From: Cervus elaphus
Taxonomy: Eukaryota > Chordata > Mammalia > Artiodactyla > Cervidae
Direction: 5' to 3'
Assembly (NCBI RefSeq): GCF_910594005.1
Contig: NC_057835.1
Location: 49,748,001 to 49,812,000 of the forward strand
Length of the DNA stretch: 64,000 nucleotides
Positions 10,023 through 22,084 of this stretch are shown here, piece by piece; positions within the stretch are counted from its first letter, which is position 1, and each line of letters starts with the position of its first letter. Position numbers and translations under genes: made by a program. The notes beneath the pieces were generated by a model. It saw only the letters and a list, made by a program, of their open reading frames with translations. It searched no databases and was not told the origin of the DNA.

Positions 10023-10378
10023 ATGATGTATATCCATGCTGCAAATGGATGGACCTTGGAAATACCATGTTCAATTCAAGAAGTCAGTCAACAAAAAGAT
10101 CACGGTTTGCTTGCTTTTGCTGACATGGTATGTCCAGAGCCGGCAAATCACAAAGAAAGTAAACTAGAGGTTGCCAGGGGCTGAGATGTTGGGGAAAGTG
10201 GAAAGTGACTGCTAAAGGGTATGAAGTTTCTTTTTAAGGTAATGAAAATGTTCTAAAACTAGATAGTGTGGAAAGTTGTACAGTTCTGTGGATATACTAA
10301 AAATCCCTGAATGGTACACTTTTAAAAGGAGAATACTACGGCTTATAAATTATATTTTAATAAAACTGTTGTTTTAAA
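10023..10378 (+). mobile_element. Old L1 (L1M class) 3' end
   Basis: Signature pieces in order: 'tatccatgctgcaaatggatg', 'ggttgccaggggctgagat', 'gtgactgctaaagggtat', 'aatgaaaatgttctaaaactagatagtg', 'aatggtacacttttaaaagg' and an AATAAA-like 'taataaaact' before an A-run. This is the well-known 3' end of older mammalian L1 subfamilies. There is no coding remnant. A short MIR/L2-like tail (gcacgtagtaggtgttcataaatg) follows at about 10430. Confidence 0.75.
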
Positions 10379-10855
10379 AACTCTCTGCCACATTAGGAAA
10401 AAACAGCACAAGTCAAGTATTTTGTATGTGGCACGTAGTAGGTGTTCATAAATGTCTAATTCCTTTTTTTCATTTTTTTCTTATTTTTCTATTAAGGGAT
10501 AATTAACAGATTACGTTCTAGTAGTTTCAGGTGTGCAACATAATGATTCAATGTTTATATTATGAACTGATCACCACAAGTCTAGTTAATATCCATCATC
10601 TTATAGTTAAAAATTTTTTTTCTTGTGGTAATTCGAGAACTACTCTTCCAGTAAGTTTCAAATATGCAGTATAGTATTTTTAACCATGCTGTGCATTACC
10701 TCCCCATGACTTATTTATTTTATAAGTGTGTACCTCTGAAAATGTGTACCTTTTGACCCCCTTCACCCATTTCACCCACCCCTGCCCCTGACAACCACCA
10801 ATCTGTTCTTTGTATCTGTGAACTTGTTGTTTCCTTTGTTTTCCTTTTTATGGGT

Positions 10856-10880
10856 TTGTGTGTGTGTGTGTGTGTGTGTT
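10856..10880. repeat. (TG)n microsatellite
   Basis: About twelve TG units within the reversed L1 3' UTR. Confidence 0.85.
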
Positions 10881-12042
10881 TGGATTCCACATATAAGTGA
10901 GATAATACGGTATTTGTCATCTCTGTCTGCCTTATTTCACTTAGCATAATGCCCCCAAGGTCCATTCATGTTTTCAAAAATGGCAAGATTTCACCTTTTT
11001 ATGGCTGAATAACATCTCGTTGTCTAGGCAGATAGATTAAATAGATTGATAGCGCATTTTCTTTATCCATTCATTAGACATTCATGTTGTTTCCACATCT
11101 TGGCTATTGTAAATAGAGCTGCAGTGAACATTGTGATGTATGTGTGCTCTCAAATTAGCATTTTGTTTTCTTCAAGTAAATCTTAGAAGTGGCATTGATG
11201 GATCATACAGTAGTTTTGTTTTTCATTTTTTTTTTAGGAACCTATGTACTGTTTTCCATAGCGGCTGACCAATGTACATTCCGATTAATGGTATATGAGA
11301 ATTCCATTTTCTCCATATCCTCATCAACACGTGTTATTTGTTGTCTTTTTGATAATAGCTGTTATAACAGATGTGAGATGGTGTCTCATTATGGTTTAGA
11401 TTTGCATTTCCTGGATAACTAGTGATGTTGAGCATCTTTTCATGTGTCTATTGAGCATCTATATGTCTTCTTTAGAAATACATCTACTTGGCTCTTTTTA
11501 AATCAAATTGGGTGTTTTTTTTTTTTTATTGAGTTGTGTGAGTGCTTATATATTTTCAATGTATCAGATGTATGATTTGCAAAATGTTCTCCCATTTAGT
11601 AGGCTAGCCTTTCATTTTGCCGATGGCTTTCTTTGTTGTGCAGAAGCTTTTTGATATAGTCCCACTGGTTTGTTTTTGGTTTCAGCTTCAAAAAATCACC
11701 ACCAAGACTTATATCAAGAACCTATGTTTTCTTCTAGGGATTTTATGGCTTCAGGTCTTATGTTCATGTCTTTAATCCATGTTGAGTTAATATTTCTGTA
11801 TGGCGTAAGACAGTAATCCAGTTTCATTCTTTTCTTGTGGCTGTTCAGTTTTCCCAACACCGTTTATTAAAAAGACTGTCCCTTCTCCGTTGTGTATCCT
11901 TGGCTCCTTTATCATGAATGAACTGCCCATATATGTGTGTGTTTATTTCTAGGCTCTCTATTCCGTCCCATTTATCTGTGTTTCTGTTTTATGCCAATGC
12001 TATCCTGTTTTTATTACCATAGCTTTGGAATATAGCTTGAAA

Positions 12043-12234
12043 TCAGAAGGCATAATGCCTCCAGCTTTGTTGTTCTTTCTCAAGATGGCTTTGGCTACTT
12101 GGGGTCTTTTTTTGATGATTCCATACACATTTTAGGATTGTTTGTTCTATTTCTGTGAAAAAAACCATTGGGATTTTTGACAAGAATTGCATTGAATTAG
12201 TAGATTGCTTTGGATAGTATGACATTTTAATCAT
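12043..12234 (-). pseudogene. L1 ORF2 C-terminal remnant
   Basis: The longest surviving in-frame part of the L1 ORF2 protein here. The peptide contains NSMQFLSKIPMVFFTEIEQT and 'ILKCVWNHQKK', matching the conserved L1 ORF2 segment after the reverse transcriptase domain (FNAIPIKIP-FF-E-E--I-KF-WN). The frame is interrupted on both sides, so no functional protein exists. Confidence 0.72.
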
Positions 12235-12845
12235 ATTAATTCATCTAATATGAGCATAGAATATCTTTCCATTTACTTATATTTTCTTCAATTTCTTACA
12301 TTAATGTCTTTTACACATTAGTATATGGGTCTTTTACCTCCTTGGTTAAATTTATTCCTAGGTATTTTATTCTTTGTGCTATAACTGTAGATTACACTCA
12401 GTCAAAGGGAGATTTTTTTTTAGTTTCTCTTTCTGATAGCTCATTATTACTGTGTAGAAATGCAGACAACTTAATATATTGATTTTTTTTATTCTGTAAC
12501 TTTACTGAATTCATGTATTAGTTTTAATGGTTTTTTGATGGATTTTCAGGGTATTCTGTAAGATCTTGTCATATGTGAATAATGATATTTTTACTTTTTC
12601 TAATTGAGTCCTTTTGTTTCTTTTTATTGCCTAATTGTTCTGGCTAGAACTTCCAATACCAAAGTGGCAACAATCAAGGGGCAAGAGTGAGCATCATTAT
12701 CTTATTCCTAAGAGGAAAAACTTGCAGGTTTTTTACTGTGAGTATGTTAGCTGTGCAGTTGCGATATATGACTTTTATTATGTTGAGGTATATTCCCACT
12801 ATGCCCACTTTTTGCATGTTTTTATCATAAGTGGATGGTGAAGAA

Positions 12846-15199
12846 CTTACTTTTTCAAAAAACCTACCTATGGATCCATCCTGTTATTGTCAACAGCTCT
12901 CACTTTACTTTCAACGTATTGTTTTAACTGAGTGGGGGGATTATAATTAGAAAACAGAAAATTGGGAAAATCTCTGAGTAACCATGGGAATGCATCACAA
13001 TATCATCTGCATTATGTTTTTCTATAGAGTAAAAAATGTCTGAATAACATAGCTCACAGGATCAAGTAAATTCCCTGCTCAGCAGTTGATGAATTCTAAA
13101 ATCTGGCCTTATCTTTATCTCCACCATTATTGCCCAGTTGGTACTTTTTCTATCAGGTAACTCTCTCATTTTTCCAGACATATGCCAGCCTCCTCTCACG
13201 TTTGTGACTTGTTCTGACCACTCCATTTTGGATGACTTCCCTGCTGTTTATTCATGAAGTTCCCACTTAGTCTCACAAATGTGCTTAGGTCCTTTCTCTG
13301 CCAAGAAGCTTCTCCTCATTATTGAAGCCCACAGTGATCCCTCATCTCTGAAAGCCTACACCTGAAAGTCTGTATCCAGAGACTGTGACTTCTGAAATCA
13401 AAATCTCAGCTAGATTAAAATGGATTACGCTTGAATCCCAGAAAAGCCTGCATGCTAACTGGAAGTATAAACTGTTCATTCTGCAATTATTTCCTGCCAT
13501 AAGCATATTCTCCCCAACCAAAACAATAAGCTACACATAGAAAGCTTTGTGTTATATGTTTTTGATATCCAGGAAGCTCGTTATTTGAGTCTCGGCATAA
13601 AGTAAGCACTCCATATGTTGATTTGTATGGAGCAAGCCACTCTATTCAATCTGTACATTGACTGATTCATATGAAAAAAAAAAATCTATCATTGTTTAGC
13701 CTACTCCAAATCTTGGCAGTCTTATCACAAGAACAGAGTTGGACCTAAGAATCTGAGCAGTCCCAGGCCTCTTCCTGGTCCCAGGAGGACTTCGGGCTAG
13801 CACTTTAACGGGAGTTCAGTGTCTCCCAGAGGGCAACACTCAAAGCATCTTAAAAACAAGGGATGGAATAGCAGTGGATTGCATGGAGACAGACCAGAGG
13901 ACACCTGAGATGCCTTTCCCCATCACTGCCCCACCTCACAGATACAGATGTGTGGGAGTCTGCAGCATCCTTTCTGATTTAGGCAGTGACTGAATAACCC
14001 TGCCTGTTAGTGGGATGGTCACTCCATTCTACTCCATTTTCTGAGCACTCGATCAAAGGAAAAGTAGAGTATTCTGGCCATGTTTCTAGAGAGCTCACAA
14101 ATTAAAAACCTTAAGGTTTTCTGTAGTTCCCAAAGCAAAACCAGAAAAGCTGAAAGACGACTGGTATGATTAATACATTTATCAGCACTAGCACATTGTT
14201 ATTTTATTGCTGGTATCAGAGTGACATCATTTTTCATAAAGACACCATAATTGTCTTTGAATGTCATAAAAGGTGAAATTCATTCTCATGGAAATTGAAG
14301 AGAACATTGCAAAGGCTTCCGTCAAAGGGGAACTAAATGATTTAGATGATAAAATATACTGGCTTTAAATTTCTGTCTGTAAACCAGGAGTGAAACCACA
14401 GAGAATTAGGCTTGAGATGAAGATTGTAATAACCTGGAATTAGTTTGGGCATCCCTCTAATCTCATTTTTTCATGGACTACAACTATTCATTGGGAAATC
14501 TGTTTTCTTTCACTGGCCAATATTTCACCTGTCTACTTTCCAAATGAAAATACTAGAAGCAGGAAGAGATGAAGATACTAACTAAATATATCTTATTGGG
14601 GATGGCAGAAGCAACTTACTTCTCACTAAAGCACACAAAACTCAAGATATAAAGCAACTTATATGCATAAGACCTTTGCTCAAAATATTTATCCTCTTGT
14701 CTGCTAAGTAGTCAGAATTTCTTAAGGACAAATCCTAGAACCATCACATGCAAATTCATTTTTCAACAGGCTGAGATGATGAAAGCTGGACAAATATTTA
14801 GGAATTCCTTGCTATTATGTTGTATGTCAAACTTCCTTCCTTTTCCACCCCCACCTCAATATGAACCCACTGGAAATTCCTTCTGCTGCCAAGAGCCTTA
14901 GAAAACCTTTACATTATTAATTTTTCCATGGATTTGCCGTGTTTTGGAAGCCTCACAAGAAGCTGAGTGCAGAGTTTGAGGGCAATAAAACAGTCAGAAC
15001 AAATGGCAAGCCTTTCAGTTTGGCACTGCAGAATGGAGCATGCATCTGTGCATTCCTCTCCAGGCGGCTGGAAGGCTGGAAACGTCTCAAATTTGGCCCT
15101 TGGTTTATGTTACCCAGGCAAATGGTCTTTCAGTTATTCTATGGGGGGAAGCCCTTTAGAAGAAAGGCCACATTCGAGGGGAAGGATGGGGGAAGGGAC
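12846..15199. other. Unassigned single-copy-looking sequence
   Basis: About 2.35 kb without a confidently recognised repeat; 13140-13330 may hold an L2-like stretch (ccactccattttggatgact...tttctctgcca) but it is too decayed to call. The plus-strand frames starting at 14939 and 14967 run into the following L1 end and are not convincing genes. Confidence 0.45.
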
Positions 15200-15446
15200 A
15201 GTTAGGGAGTTTGGGATCGACATGTACACACTGCTGTATTTAAAACGGATAACCGACAAGGACCTGCTATACATCAGAGAACTCTGCTCAATGTTATGTG
15301 GCAGCCTGGATGGGAGGGGAGTTTGGGGGAGAATGGATACCTGCATATGTGTGGCTGAGTCCCTTCACTGCTCCCCTGAAACTAGCACAACATTGTTAAC
15401 CGATTGTATCCCAACACAAACAGCTTTTGGAAAAAAAAAAAAAAAA
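15200..15446 (+). mobile_element. Artiodactyl L1 3' end
   Basis: 'agggagtttgggatcgacatg', 'cacactgctgtatttaaaacgg', 'gaactctgctcaatgttatg', 'cagcctggatgggagggga' and 'ctgaaactagcacaacattg' are the 3' UTR landmarks shared with the copies at 43370 and 54345. It ends in an A-run. 'aacagcttttg' is repeated on both sides of that A-run (15419-15429, 15446-15456). Confidence 0.82.
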
Positions 15447-15489
15447 ACAGCTTTTGAAAAGATTTAAAGAAAATAAAGGCAACATTACG

Positions 15490-15640
15490 GGCCAGTGACT
15501 CTCAATTTCCAAGTGCATAGATATCTTGCTAAATGCATATTCTAATTCATTAGGTCTGTGTGTAGAGCCTAAGACTCTGCATTCCTAGCAAACTTCCAGA
15601 TGATGCTCATGGTGCAGGAAAGGGGTTAGCAAAACATAGG
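15490..15640 (+). repeat. MER5A-like hAT fragment
   Basis: 'gtgactctcaatttcc', 'taaatgcatattctaattcatta', 'gagcctaagactctgcatt' and 'cttccagatgatgctcatgg' follow the MER5A order (gtggttctcaa...aatgcaaattctc...aatctg.att...cctccaggtgattctgatg). A non-autonomous, long-dead DNA transposon. Confidence 0.6.
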
Positions 15641-15655
15641 GTTGACTTACCCTAT

Positions 15656-15866
15656 GGGCTGCCCTGGAGGCTCAGTGGTAAAAAACCCACCTGCCAATGT
15701 AAGAGACATGGATTCAGTCCCTGTGTTGGGAAGATTCCCTGGAGAAAGAACTGGCAACCCACTCCAGTATTCTTGCCTGAGAAATCTCATAAACAGAGGA
15801 GCCTGGCGGGCTACAGTCCATGGGGTCTCAAAAAGGAGTCACACACAATTTCGCGACTACACAAGT
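15656..15866 (+). mobile_element. Bov-tA SINE
   Basis: Head 'gctgccctggaggctcagtgg', B-box-like 'gattcagtccctgtg' (degraded) and body through 'gcgactac'. Flanks 'taccctat' (15648-15655) and 'caccctat' (15867-15874) look like a target duplication with one change. Confidence 0.93.
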
Positions 15867-17266
15867 CACCCTATACCAGGCTTGGTTTCCAGCAATTTAA
15901 TCAATGCTTATGTTTGACTTAAAATAAATTTTAAATTAGTCCAACTCACAATGTTTGCGAAAATAAAATCCATTTGATTTCCATTTGAGGCCAGTATTTA
16001 CTGAAGAATAAGATAGATTATCAACGAACCCAGGGAATGAGGTGGGTGTAAAACAAAGAATTCCTTGGTCTTTGACTTAAGCATTTTTCATTCTCACTTT
16101 GCAGCTGTATATTTTGCTTCCTTGTTAAAAGTAGCTAATGCCAATTTTATCTTGCCTTTTTATTAACAAGCTTATCTTCACCAAGTACAAGTCAGTCCCA
16201 GAAATGTCACTGCAGCTCATGTGCATCAGGCACAAGGATTAGATAGGGGAAAGCTTGGCCCGGCCTGTTTTCTTTTGCTCACCCGAAAGGAATCTCATGC
16301 TCAGTTCCAAGCCAGATGTCATTTGGGGTGATATTATATAGAAATTCCAGTAATTAAACTCACTAAACTATGACCAGCTGATATTAACCCTCTTGTTAGG
16401 TCACAAATTGCTTCCTTCTCTTTTGTATGAAAATATATCTAAGAGCTCCTCTGTGTTCTGAATTAGTTACAAGTTCTCAGAAAAATGACCTCCAAAGGCA
16501 TGAGTTTGGCATGCCATAGTGATCAGAAAGGGATTTGTGTGTGTGTGTCTGCTGTCCGTGGGTGAATGCACATACTGGGCTAAACGTGTTAAGACAAAAC
16601 TTGTAAAGCCTGAATTTCAGGTGTTGGTGCAGAAATGTTAGCATCAGAACCTAAAGAGAGCATCTTTCTTGGGGGCTGGGGGGTGGGGCACATAAGAAAG
16701 TAGGTTACCAAAAGACATGGTAAAGCCCAGAAAAGGTCAGAAAAAATCCAAAATCCATTAAAAACTGGCATTGGAGACCATTTTGCCTTGTATCTCAGAC
16801 AACACTTAAAAAGTGGAGGTATTTACTAAGCACCGTGTCAGATGCCGACCAGTCATTCAAGTATGGTAGTGCCAAAAGCAGAGTAGACTGATGTGCTCAT
16901 TCAGCTAACAGGTACAGATGGCTGCCTTCCACTAGGCATATAGCCACTGCCATCAGGGGACCTCTGGACCAGGGTATTACTTAAGGCCTCAACAGTGTCT
17001 TTTCCTGATCTCAGCAACTGGAGTTCAAGGAAGGTGTGAGTTCAGGACAGCTGTGTCACCTGCCTGTATAAGGTTTGGGGCCTACGTTACTGTGGTCATA
17101 CATGTCTGGATTCAAGAGTGAAGTAGGACTTGGACTCCATGAAATGTGCAGAGTAGAAGTAAAGAAGTAGCAAAACTGATAAGAAATATTTGCCTGTTGG
17201 GATAGTTTTATCTATTAAGAAAAGACAAAAATAAAAATGCATATGACAAAACATATATGTAACAAT
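15867..17266. other. Unassigned sequence
   Basis: 1.4 kb with only short TG and G-rich runs (about 16530 and 16670). No repeat family or coding signal recognised. Confidence 0.45.
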
Positions 17267-17280
17267 ATAAATAACATAAT

Positions 17281-17498
17281 GTGTGTGTGTGTAGCGTGCC
17301 CAGTCGTGTTCAACTCTTTGCAACCAGCTGGACTGTGGCCCACCAGGCTCCTCTATGGGATTTTCCAGGCAAGAATACTGGAGTGGGTTGCCATTTCTTT
17401 TTCCAGGGGATCTTCCCAACCCAAGGATTGAGCTCATGTCTCCTGAATCTCCTGAATTGGCAGGCATATGCTTTCCCAGTGTGCCACCTGGGAAGCCC
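17281..17498 (-). mobile_element. Bov-tA SINE, reverse, with 14-bp target duplication
   Basis: Begins with a GT-rich reversed tail, then 'cagtcgtgttcaactctttgc' and ends 'gccacctgggaagccc'. 'ataaataacataat' is present at 17267-17280 and again exactly at 17499-17512. A 10-base internal duplication (tctcctgaa) lies in the head near 17440. The 228-residue minus-strand frame 17096-17782 crosses this SINE and is not a gene. Confidence 0.95.
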
Positions 17499-18047
17499 AT
17501 AAATAACATAATATATATATAATAATATATACAACATAAATTATGTATAGATATAACTAAGCACTGTGCTGTTGACAAGAAAACAAGTGTGCTCTCAGAA
17601 AGGATAAGCAAGTAAAATGATGGCAGGAAATATATCTTTCTCACTCTTTTAGCCTCAACATCCAGCAAGGGGCTGGTACATAACAGGTGCACAAGATTGT
17701 CTGAATAATTAACATATAGATCTTCATTTATCTGTTGAGTTAGATCAGAGGGGAGATGCTCCATGTGTATTTCTGGACTCACTCACCCAATTTCTCCCCT
17801 ATCCCAACCTCGGGGCTTCTAGCTTACCCGTCTACTATTTTAGCATCCGCTGCCTTCCATTCATCAGTGGCAGCTTCAAATACTCTACAACCACACTGGA
17901 AGTTCCTGAAAGCCAAGAATGATTTCTGATGCTTCCTCAGTGATCCCTTTAAACCATAAGAGCCAAATGCTGGTGAAATGGTTGCAGTGACCAAATAATT
18001 TGCTCTCTTTTAGTTTAAGATCATTTGATTCACTATACAGGGCAACT

Positions 18048-18271
18048 GGGGCTTCCCTGGGGGCTCAGCAGTAAAGAATCTGCCTGCAGTGCAGGAAACT
18101 AAGGAGACACAGGTTAGATTCCTGGGTCAGGAAGATCCCTTGGAGGAGGAGATGGCAACCCACCCCAGCATTCTTACCTAGAAAATCTCATGGACAGAGG
18201 AGGCTGGAGGGCTATAGACAATGGAATCACAAAGAGTCAGACACAACTGAGCTACTGAACACACACACACA
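18048..18271 (+). mobile_element. Bov-tA SINE
   Basis: 'gcttccctgggggctcagcag', 'aagaatctgcctgcagtgcagg', 'tggaggaggagatggcaaccc', 'catggacagaggaggctgg' and 'acacaactgagctactgaac' followed by an (AC)n tail. Moderately diverged. Confidence 0.93.
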
Positions 18272-18439
18272 GGAAAATTGTGTTGAAAAATACAGAGAAT
18301 GCAGAAAGAAAATAATTCTGGGCAAAGTACCTTAAGATTGTTGGGTGTTGACCATCATTCTCAAACATGATTGATAGAATAGCTTCATCTCTCTGGTGTG
18401 CAGTCTTACTACACCTGTTACAAATTTAATACATTTTTT

Positions 18440-18895
18440 TTTTAATATTTCCACTTCTAGGAATTTTTTCAACAGTTATGCCCAGCATTGCTTAAGGTAG
18501 CAAAAATCCTGAAAGTAAACTAAACTGTGCATTAGTGTAACAATGAGTCAGTCATTTCTGGTGTGTTCATCTAGTAAAAGAAGAAGCAATCAAGAAAAGG
18601 AAGGAAACAAGCGCCAAGACTTTACACTGTTAAACCGAAATCAGAGTGCAGAGCAGTAGACATCCTTGGTGGTTCCAAAGGAATGCATGCAGTACATAGC
18701 TAATTATAAGTGCACAGAATCTGTTTTAAAAGATGCACAATAAACTGGAAAGAATAATTGCCTCTTGTAAGGGAAACTTGGAGTGAAAAAGAGAGCCTTA
18801 AATTACCCTGTGGACTTTTTTGTATTGTTTATATAGTTTTTTTTTTATCATGTATCCACATTGATCTTTAAGATCAATTTTATAAAACTACTGCT
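18440..18895 (+). repeat. Possible old L1-like 3' end
   Basis: 'ccacttctaggaatttttt', 'gtagcaaaaatcctgaaagtaaac' and a terminal 'ttttgtattgtttatatagttttt...tccacattg' resemble the order of an old L1M 3' region. Highly degraded, and the call is weak. Sequence from 18896 to 19492 is unassigned. Confidence 0.35.
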
Positions 18896-19500
18896 TAGGA
18901 AAATAGAACAGCTTAAGGGTATTTCGATACCACAGTAGGTGCCAAATTGGGCTACAAAAGCTCCGGCAGCACTTCAGTCACCGTCTCCTAGCATTCTGCC
19001 TCAGGATGGCAGTCTAGTTCTTCCATTTTTTCTTTCTCCAGCAAAAAATTTAATTTGGTTTCCTCTGAGTGTTCTCTGGCTTCACCTGCAACTTCGGAGT
19101 CCACAGTGAATTGAATTATTAAGGAGCTCCTTTCCCAGAAAGAAGACTTTGGGTTTATTATATTTAACTCACCCCATCTTTTCGTTGTCTAACTTTCTTT
19201 CTCTTTTAAATCCTCACAACACAATCTGGCTTCCCCCACCATGGCATGTACAGTGTTTTCCCCTTAATGGCTTGATGGGTGGTCTGCTTCTAGAATCTTG
19301 CCTTAGCTGAGGAATACTGTTTAGACACCCATCTTAGATGTATGTGCCTTGTTTTCTTATTATTCTAAGTGATATTTTTATTTTATTCCCTTCTAACCCC
19401 AATTTCTCTGGTTCTACATATTCTTCTTTACCCACAATGGTATTTTTTTTCCCTCAATAAAATATTTTCTTCCAACGACATACTGTGGGAAGATCCATAG

Positions 19501-19726
19501 AGTTGGGCTTCCCGGGTGGCGCTAATGATAAAGAACCCGTTTGCCAATGCAGGAGACGCAAGAGACTGGGTTTGATCCTGGGTTGGGAAGATCCCCTGGA
19601 GGAGAGTACACCAACGCACCCCAGTATTCTTGCCTGGAGAATCCCATGGACAGAGGAGCCTAGCGGGGCTACAGCGCATGGGGTCGTGAAGAATCAGACA
19701 TGACTGAGGAGACTCAGTGCACACAC
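19501..19726 (+). mobile_element. Bov-tA SINE
   Basis: Head 'gggcttcccgggtggcgctaa', body and 'catgactgaggagactcagtg' with an AC tail. 'atccatag' is repeated at 19493-19500 and 19727-19734 as a perfect 8-bp target duplication. Confidence 0.94.
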
Positions 19727-19734
19727 ATCCATAG

Positions 19735-20398
19735 GGCCAGTGCGGCTTCTCTCGGTTAAGTGGCGGGTGGCGATGCTGACCCACATGCATGCCTTTTCTT
19801 CCTGCTGCTCTCTTACCCCTGACTCTCCGCTCTCCTCACCCTGACCCTACATACAATTTTGAAATGTCGCCCAGGGTGCCTGAGGATGCACAGTCAAGTT
19901 TGAAAACCTCTGTCCAGAACAAGGAAAGGCAGCTGTGAGGGAAACTTAAGTCACTGTTGTCAAATCACTGGTGAGATAAGAGACAGTGTAGCTCCGGGAC
20001 CCAAGTCTTCTGGCCTGAGCTACAGAGAATGCCTCAAAGCATTTTGTGTACCAGCCTTCTAGCACAAACACAACACAAACCTTTAAAGGGCAGCTGAACA
20101 GATTTCTGCTTTCCAAAAACCTGTATTTTTTTAAGAGAAAATAAAAGGATTTTAATTTTTTATGACTCCCAAGAAAATATGTTGTCAAAAAAATAGACCT
20201 TTAAAGCCTGTTTTTCTGATATTTAAAAGCACATTTTAAAAAAATAATGTACTAGAAAACTCTGGTGGTTGTTTTTTTTCTAGAAGTTTGTTGCTGTCAA
20301 CCAGCTCTCCCTCTCTCATCCCAGGCAGGGTTCCCTTCCTTCAGTGGACAGCCAGCCTCTGAGGCAAGAGATTCAGCAGAGAGCTCCAAGGCCTTAGG
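19735..20398. other. Unassigned sequence
   Basis: Nothing recognised; a T/A-rich stretch at about 20120-20280. Confidence 0.45.
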
Positions 20399-20718
20399 AG
20401 CTTCCCAGGTGGCGCTATTGGTAAAGAACCCACCTGCCAATGTGGGTGGACGTGAGAGATGCAGGTTCGATCCCTGGGTCAGGAAGATCCGCTGGGGGAG
20501 GGCGTGGCAACCCGCTCCACTATTCTTGCCTGGAGAGTCCCAAGGACAGAGGAGCCTGGCTGGCTATGGTCCATAGGGCAAAAAGAGTCCCAGGGTCAGA
20601 GGAGCCTGGTTGGCTATGGTCCATAGGGCAAAAAGAGTCCCAAGGTCAGAGGAGCCTGGCTGGCCACGGTCCACAGGGCAAAAAGAGTAGGACACAACTG
20701 GAGAGACTTAGCACACAC
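20399..20718 (+). mobile_element. Bov-tA SINE with internal triplication
   Basis: 'cttcccaggtggcgctattgg' head, 'gcaggttcgatccctgggtc' B-box region and 'gacacaactggagagacttag' 3' end. It is about 100 bp longer than its relatives because a 50-bp part of the body is present three times. The plus-strand 150-residue frame 20440-20892 exists only because this repeat is open. Confidence 0.95.
20535..20684 (+). repeat. Exact-period 50-bp tandem triplication
   Basis: Units 20535-20584, 20585-20634 and 20635-20684 each start 'gagtccca' and contain 'agaggagcctgg', 'ggctatggtcca' (third: 'ggccacggtcca') and 'agggcaaaa'. They differ at only a few bases, so the expansion is fairly recent or homogenised. 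The next 'gagta' at 20685 returns to the normal Bov-tA body. Confidence 0.95.
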
Positions 20719-20829
20719 CTCTGCCAGGGCTTTAGAGCCCAGGTGGGCTCAGATCCCAGCCTGGCCATGAATGTGGGCATGCTGCTTGGCCACAGTGAGC
20801 CTTACAGAACAAAGTTAGTGTTTGTAAGT

Positions 20830-21040
20830 AGTGTGATGTCATGGTTAACAGCATGGAGTCCAAACCCAGATGGTCGCAAATCCCAGCTCTAGCCCCTTCT
20901 AGATACATTATGTTAACCACGCCATGAAGAGTAGGGCAAATACTAGTACCTCCATTACAGAATTGTTACACAGATTCAATGAGTTATTTTCATAAAGCAC
21001 TTAAGTGCCTTAGAAGTACCTGTTAAATATCAATGCATAG
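20830..21040 (+). repeat. MIR SINE
   Basis: 'gtgtgatgtcatggttaacagc', 'catggagtccaaaccca', 'aatcccagctctagcccc', 'attacagaattgttacacag', 'attcaatgagttatttt' and 'aaagcacttaagtgcc' match the MIR order over most of its length. Confidence 0.65.
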
Positions 21041-21137
21041 TAATATTATATTGTAATATTTTAGTTATACTAGAAGCAGAAGAAGAACTAATAAGTGCAG
21101 CGGATGAGGACTGGATTTGAGGTGTATTAGAAGTGGA

Positions 21138-21467
21138 TGATAAAGGCTTCCCTGGTAGCCCAGCTGGTAAAGAATCTGCCTGCAGTGCAGGAGACCCTGG
21201 TTCAATTCCTGGGTAGGGAAGTTTCCCTGGAGAAGGGATAGGCTACCCACTTCTATATTCTTGGCCTTCTCTGGTGGCTCAGACAGTAAAGAATCAGCCT
21301 GCAATGTGAGAGACCCAGGTTCGACTCCTGGGTTGGGAAGAAGATCCCCTGGAGGAGGGCATGGCAACCCACTCCAGTATTCTTGCCTGGAGAATCTCCA
21401 TGGACAGAGGGCTACAGTCCATAGGGTCACAAAGAGTTGGACACAAATGAGTGACTAAGAATAGCAC
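21138..21467 (+). mobile_element. Dimeric Bov-tA SINE
   Basis: A first partial unit (21145-21262, head through 'ctatattcttgg') is followed directly by a complete second unit (head 'cttctctggtggctcagacag' to 'atgagtgactaag'). 'agaagtgga' at 21129-21137 and 21468-21476 frames both units together, so they inserted as one dimer. Confidence 0.92.
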
Positions 21468-21476
21468 AGAAGTGGA

Positions 21477-22084
21477 GGCTATTCATCATAAGTCCTTCTA
21501 TCTGCTATGATGTGATTTTTTTTTATTATCATTCATGTACCTCCATTACTTTGATATTTTTAAATACTTAAAACACAGTTAGATATGAAATAATGGTCAA
21601 GTTACTTAATCTCAGTAAATTTGTTTCTTCTCATAAAATTAGAATAATAACCCCATTCATTGTTTCTTCTCTTCCTATCTCTTTATTTTGAGAAGGAAAC
21701 GTAGTTGTTTTTTTAAATAGGACAACTAGCTATGTGACCTTGAAAAGACCATCTTTCTCACCTTATTTCCATCAGGATTGTGCTAGATCTGGGAAGTTCT
21801 TTTCAGCTGTGATGCCAAGGCACGGTATTTTGTTACCATTTTTAGCTTCGAAAAATCAAATGTATTATTTTACTGTGCTAGAGATTAGCGGTCCAACACT
21901 GGTCTCACTGGTCTAACATCAAGGTGATGGCAGACGTGTGCTCCTTCTTGGAGCTCTAGGGGAGAATTTGTTACTTGCTTTTTCCAGCATCTAGAGGCTA
22001 CCTCCTTCCTTGCTTTTATCTTACTATGTCTTCAAAACCAGAATTAGCTGGTCAAGTCCTCACAGCATAACCTCTGACCTTTTC
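21477..22084. other. Unassigned sequence
   Basis: T-rich sequence with no recognised family or coding signal. Confidence 0.45.

Larger units (their letters stand above)
10488..12845 (-). mobile_element. L1 LINE, reverse strand, 3' UTR plus ORF2 3' part
   Basis: From left to right this is the reverse complement of an L1 from 3' UTR (10488 to about 10900) into ORF2. Landmarks: 'tggctgaataacatctcgttg', 'ctttatccattcattagac', 'gctattgtaaatagagctgcagtgaac', 'cctcatcaacacgtgttatttg', 'ttgttgtgcagaagctttttg', 'tcttttcttgtggctgttcag' and 'atccatgttgagttaatatttctg'. It is 5'-truncated at about 12845 and carries many stops. It is dead and of intermediate to old age. Confidence 0.85.

Noticed and set aside
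11189..11422. 77-residue plus-strand frame
   Set aside because: Antisense to a reverse-strand L1 ORF2 segment.
17096..17782. 228-residue minus-strand open frame
   Set aside because: It runs through a reverse Bov-tA plus flanking unique AT-rich DNA; no homologous family and no conserved motif.
20440..20892. 150-residue frame with internal amino-acid repeats
   Set aside because: The repeats come from the 50-bp triplication inside a Bov-tA, not from a repeat protein.
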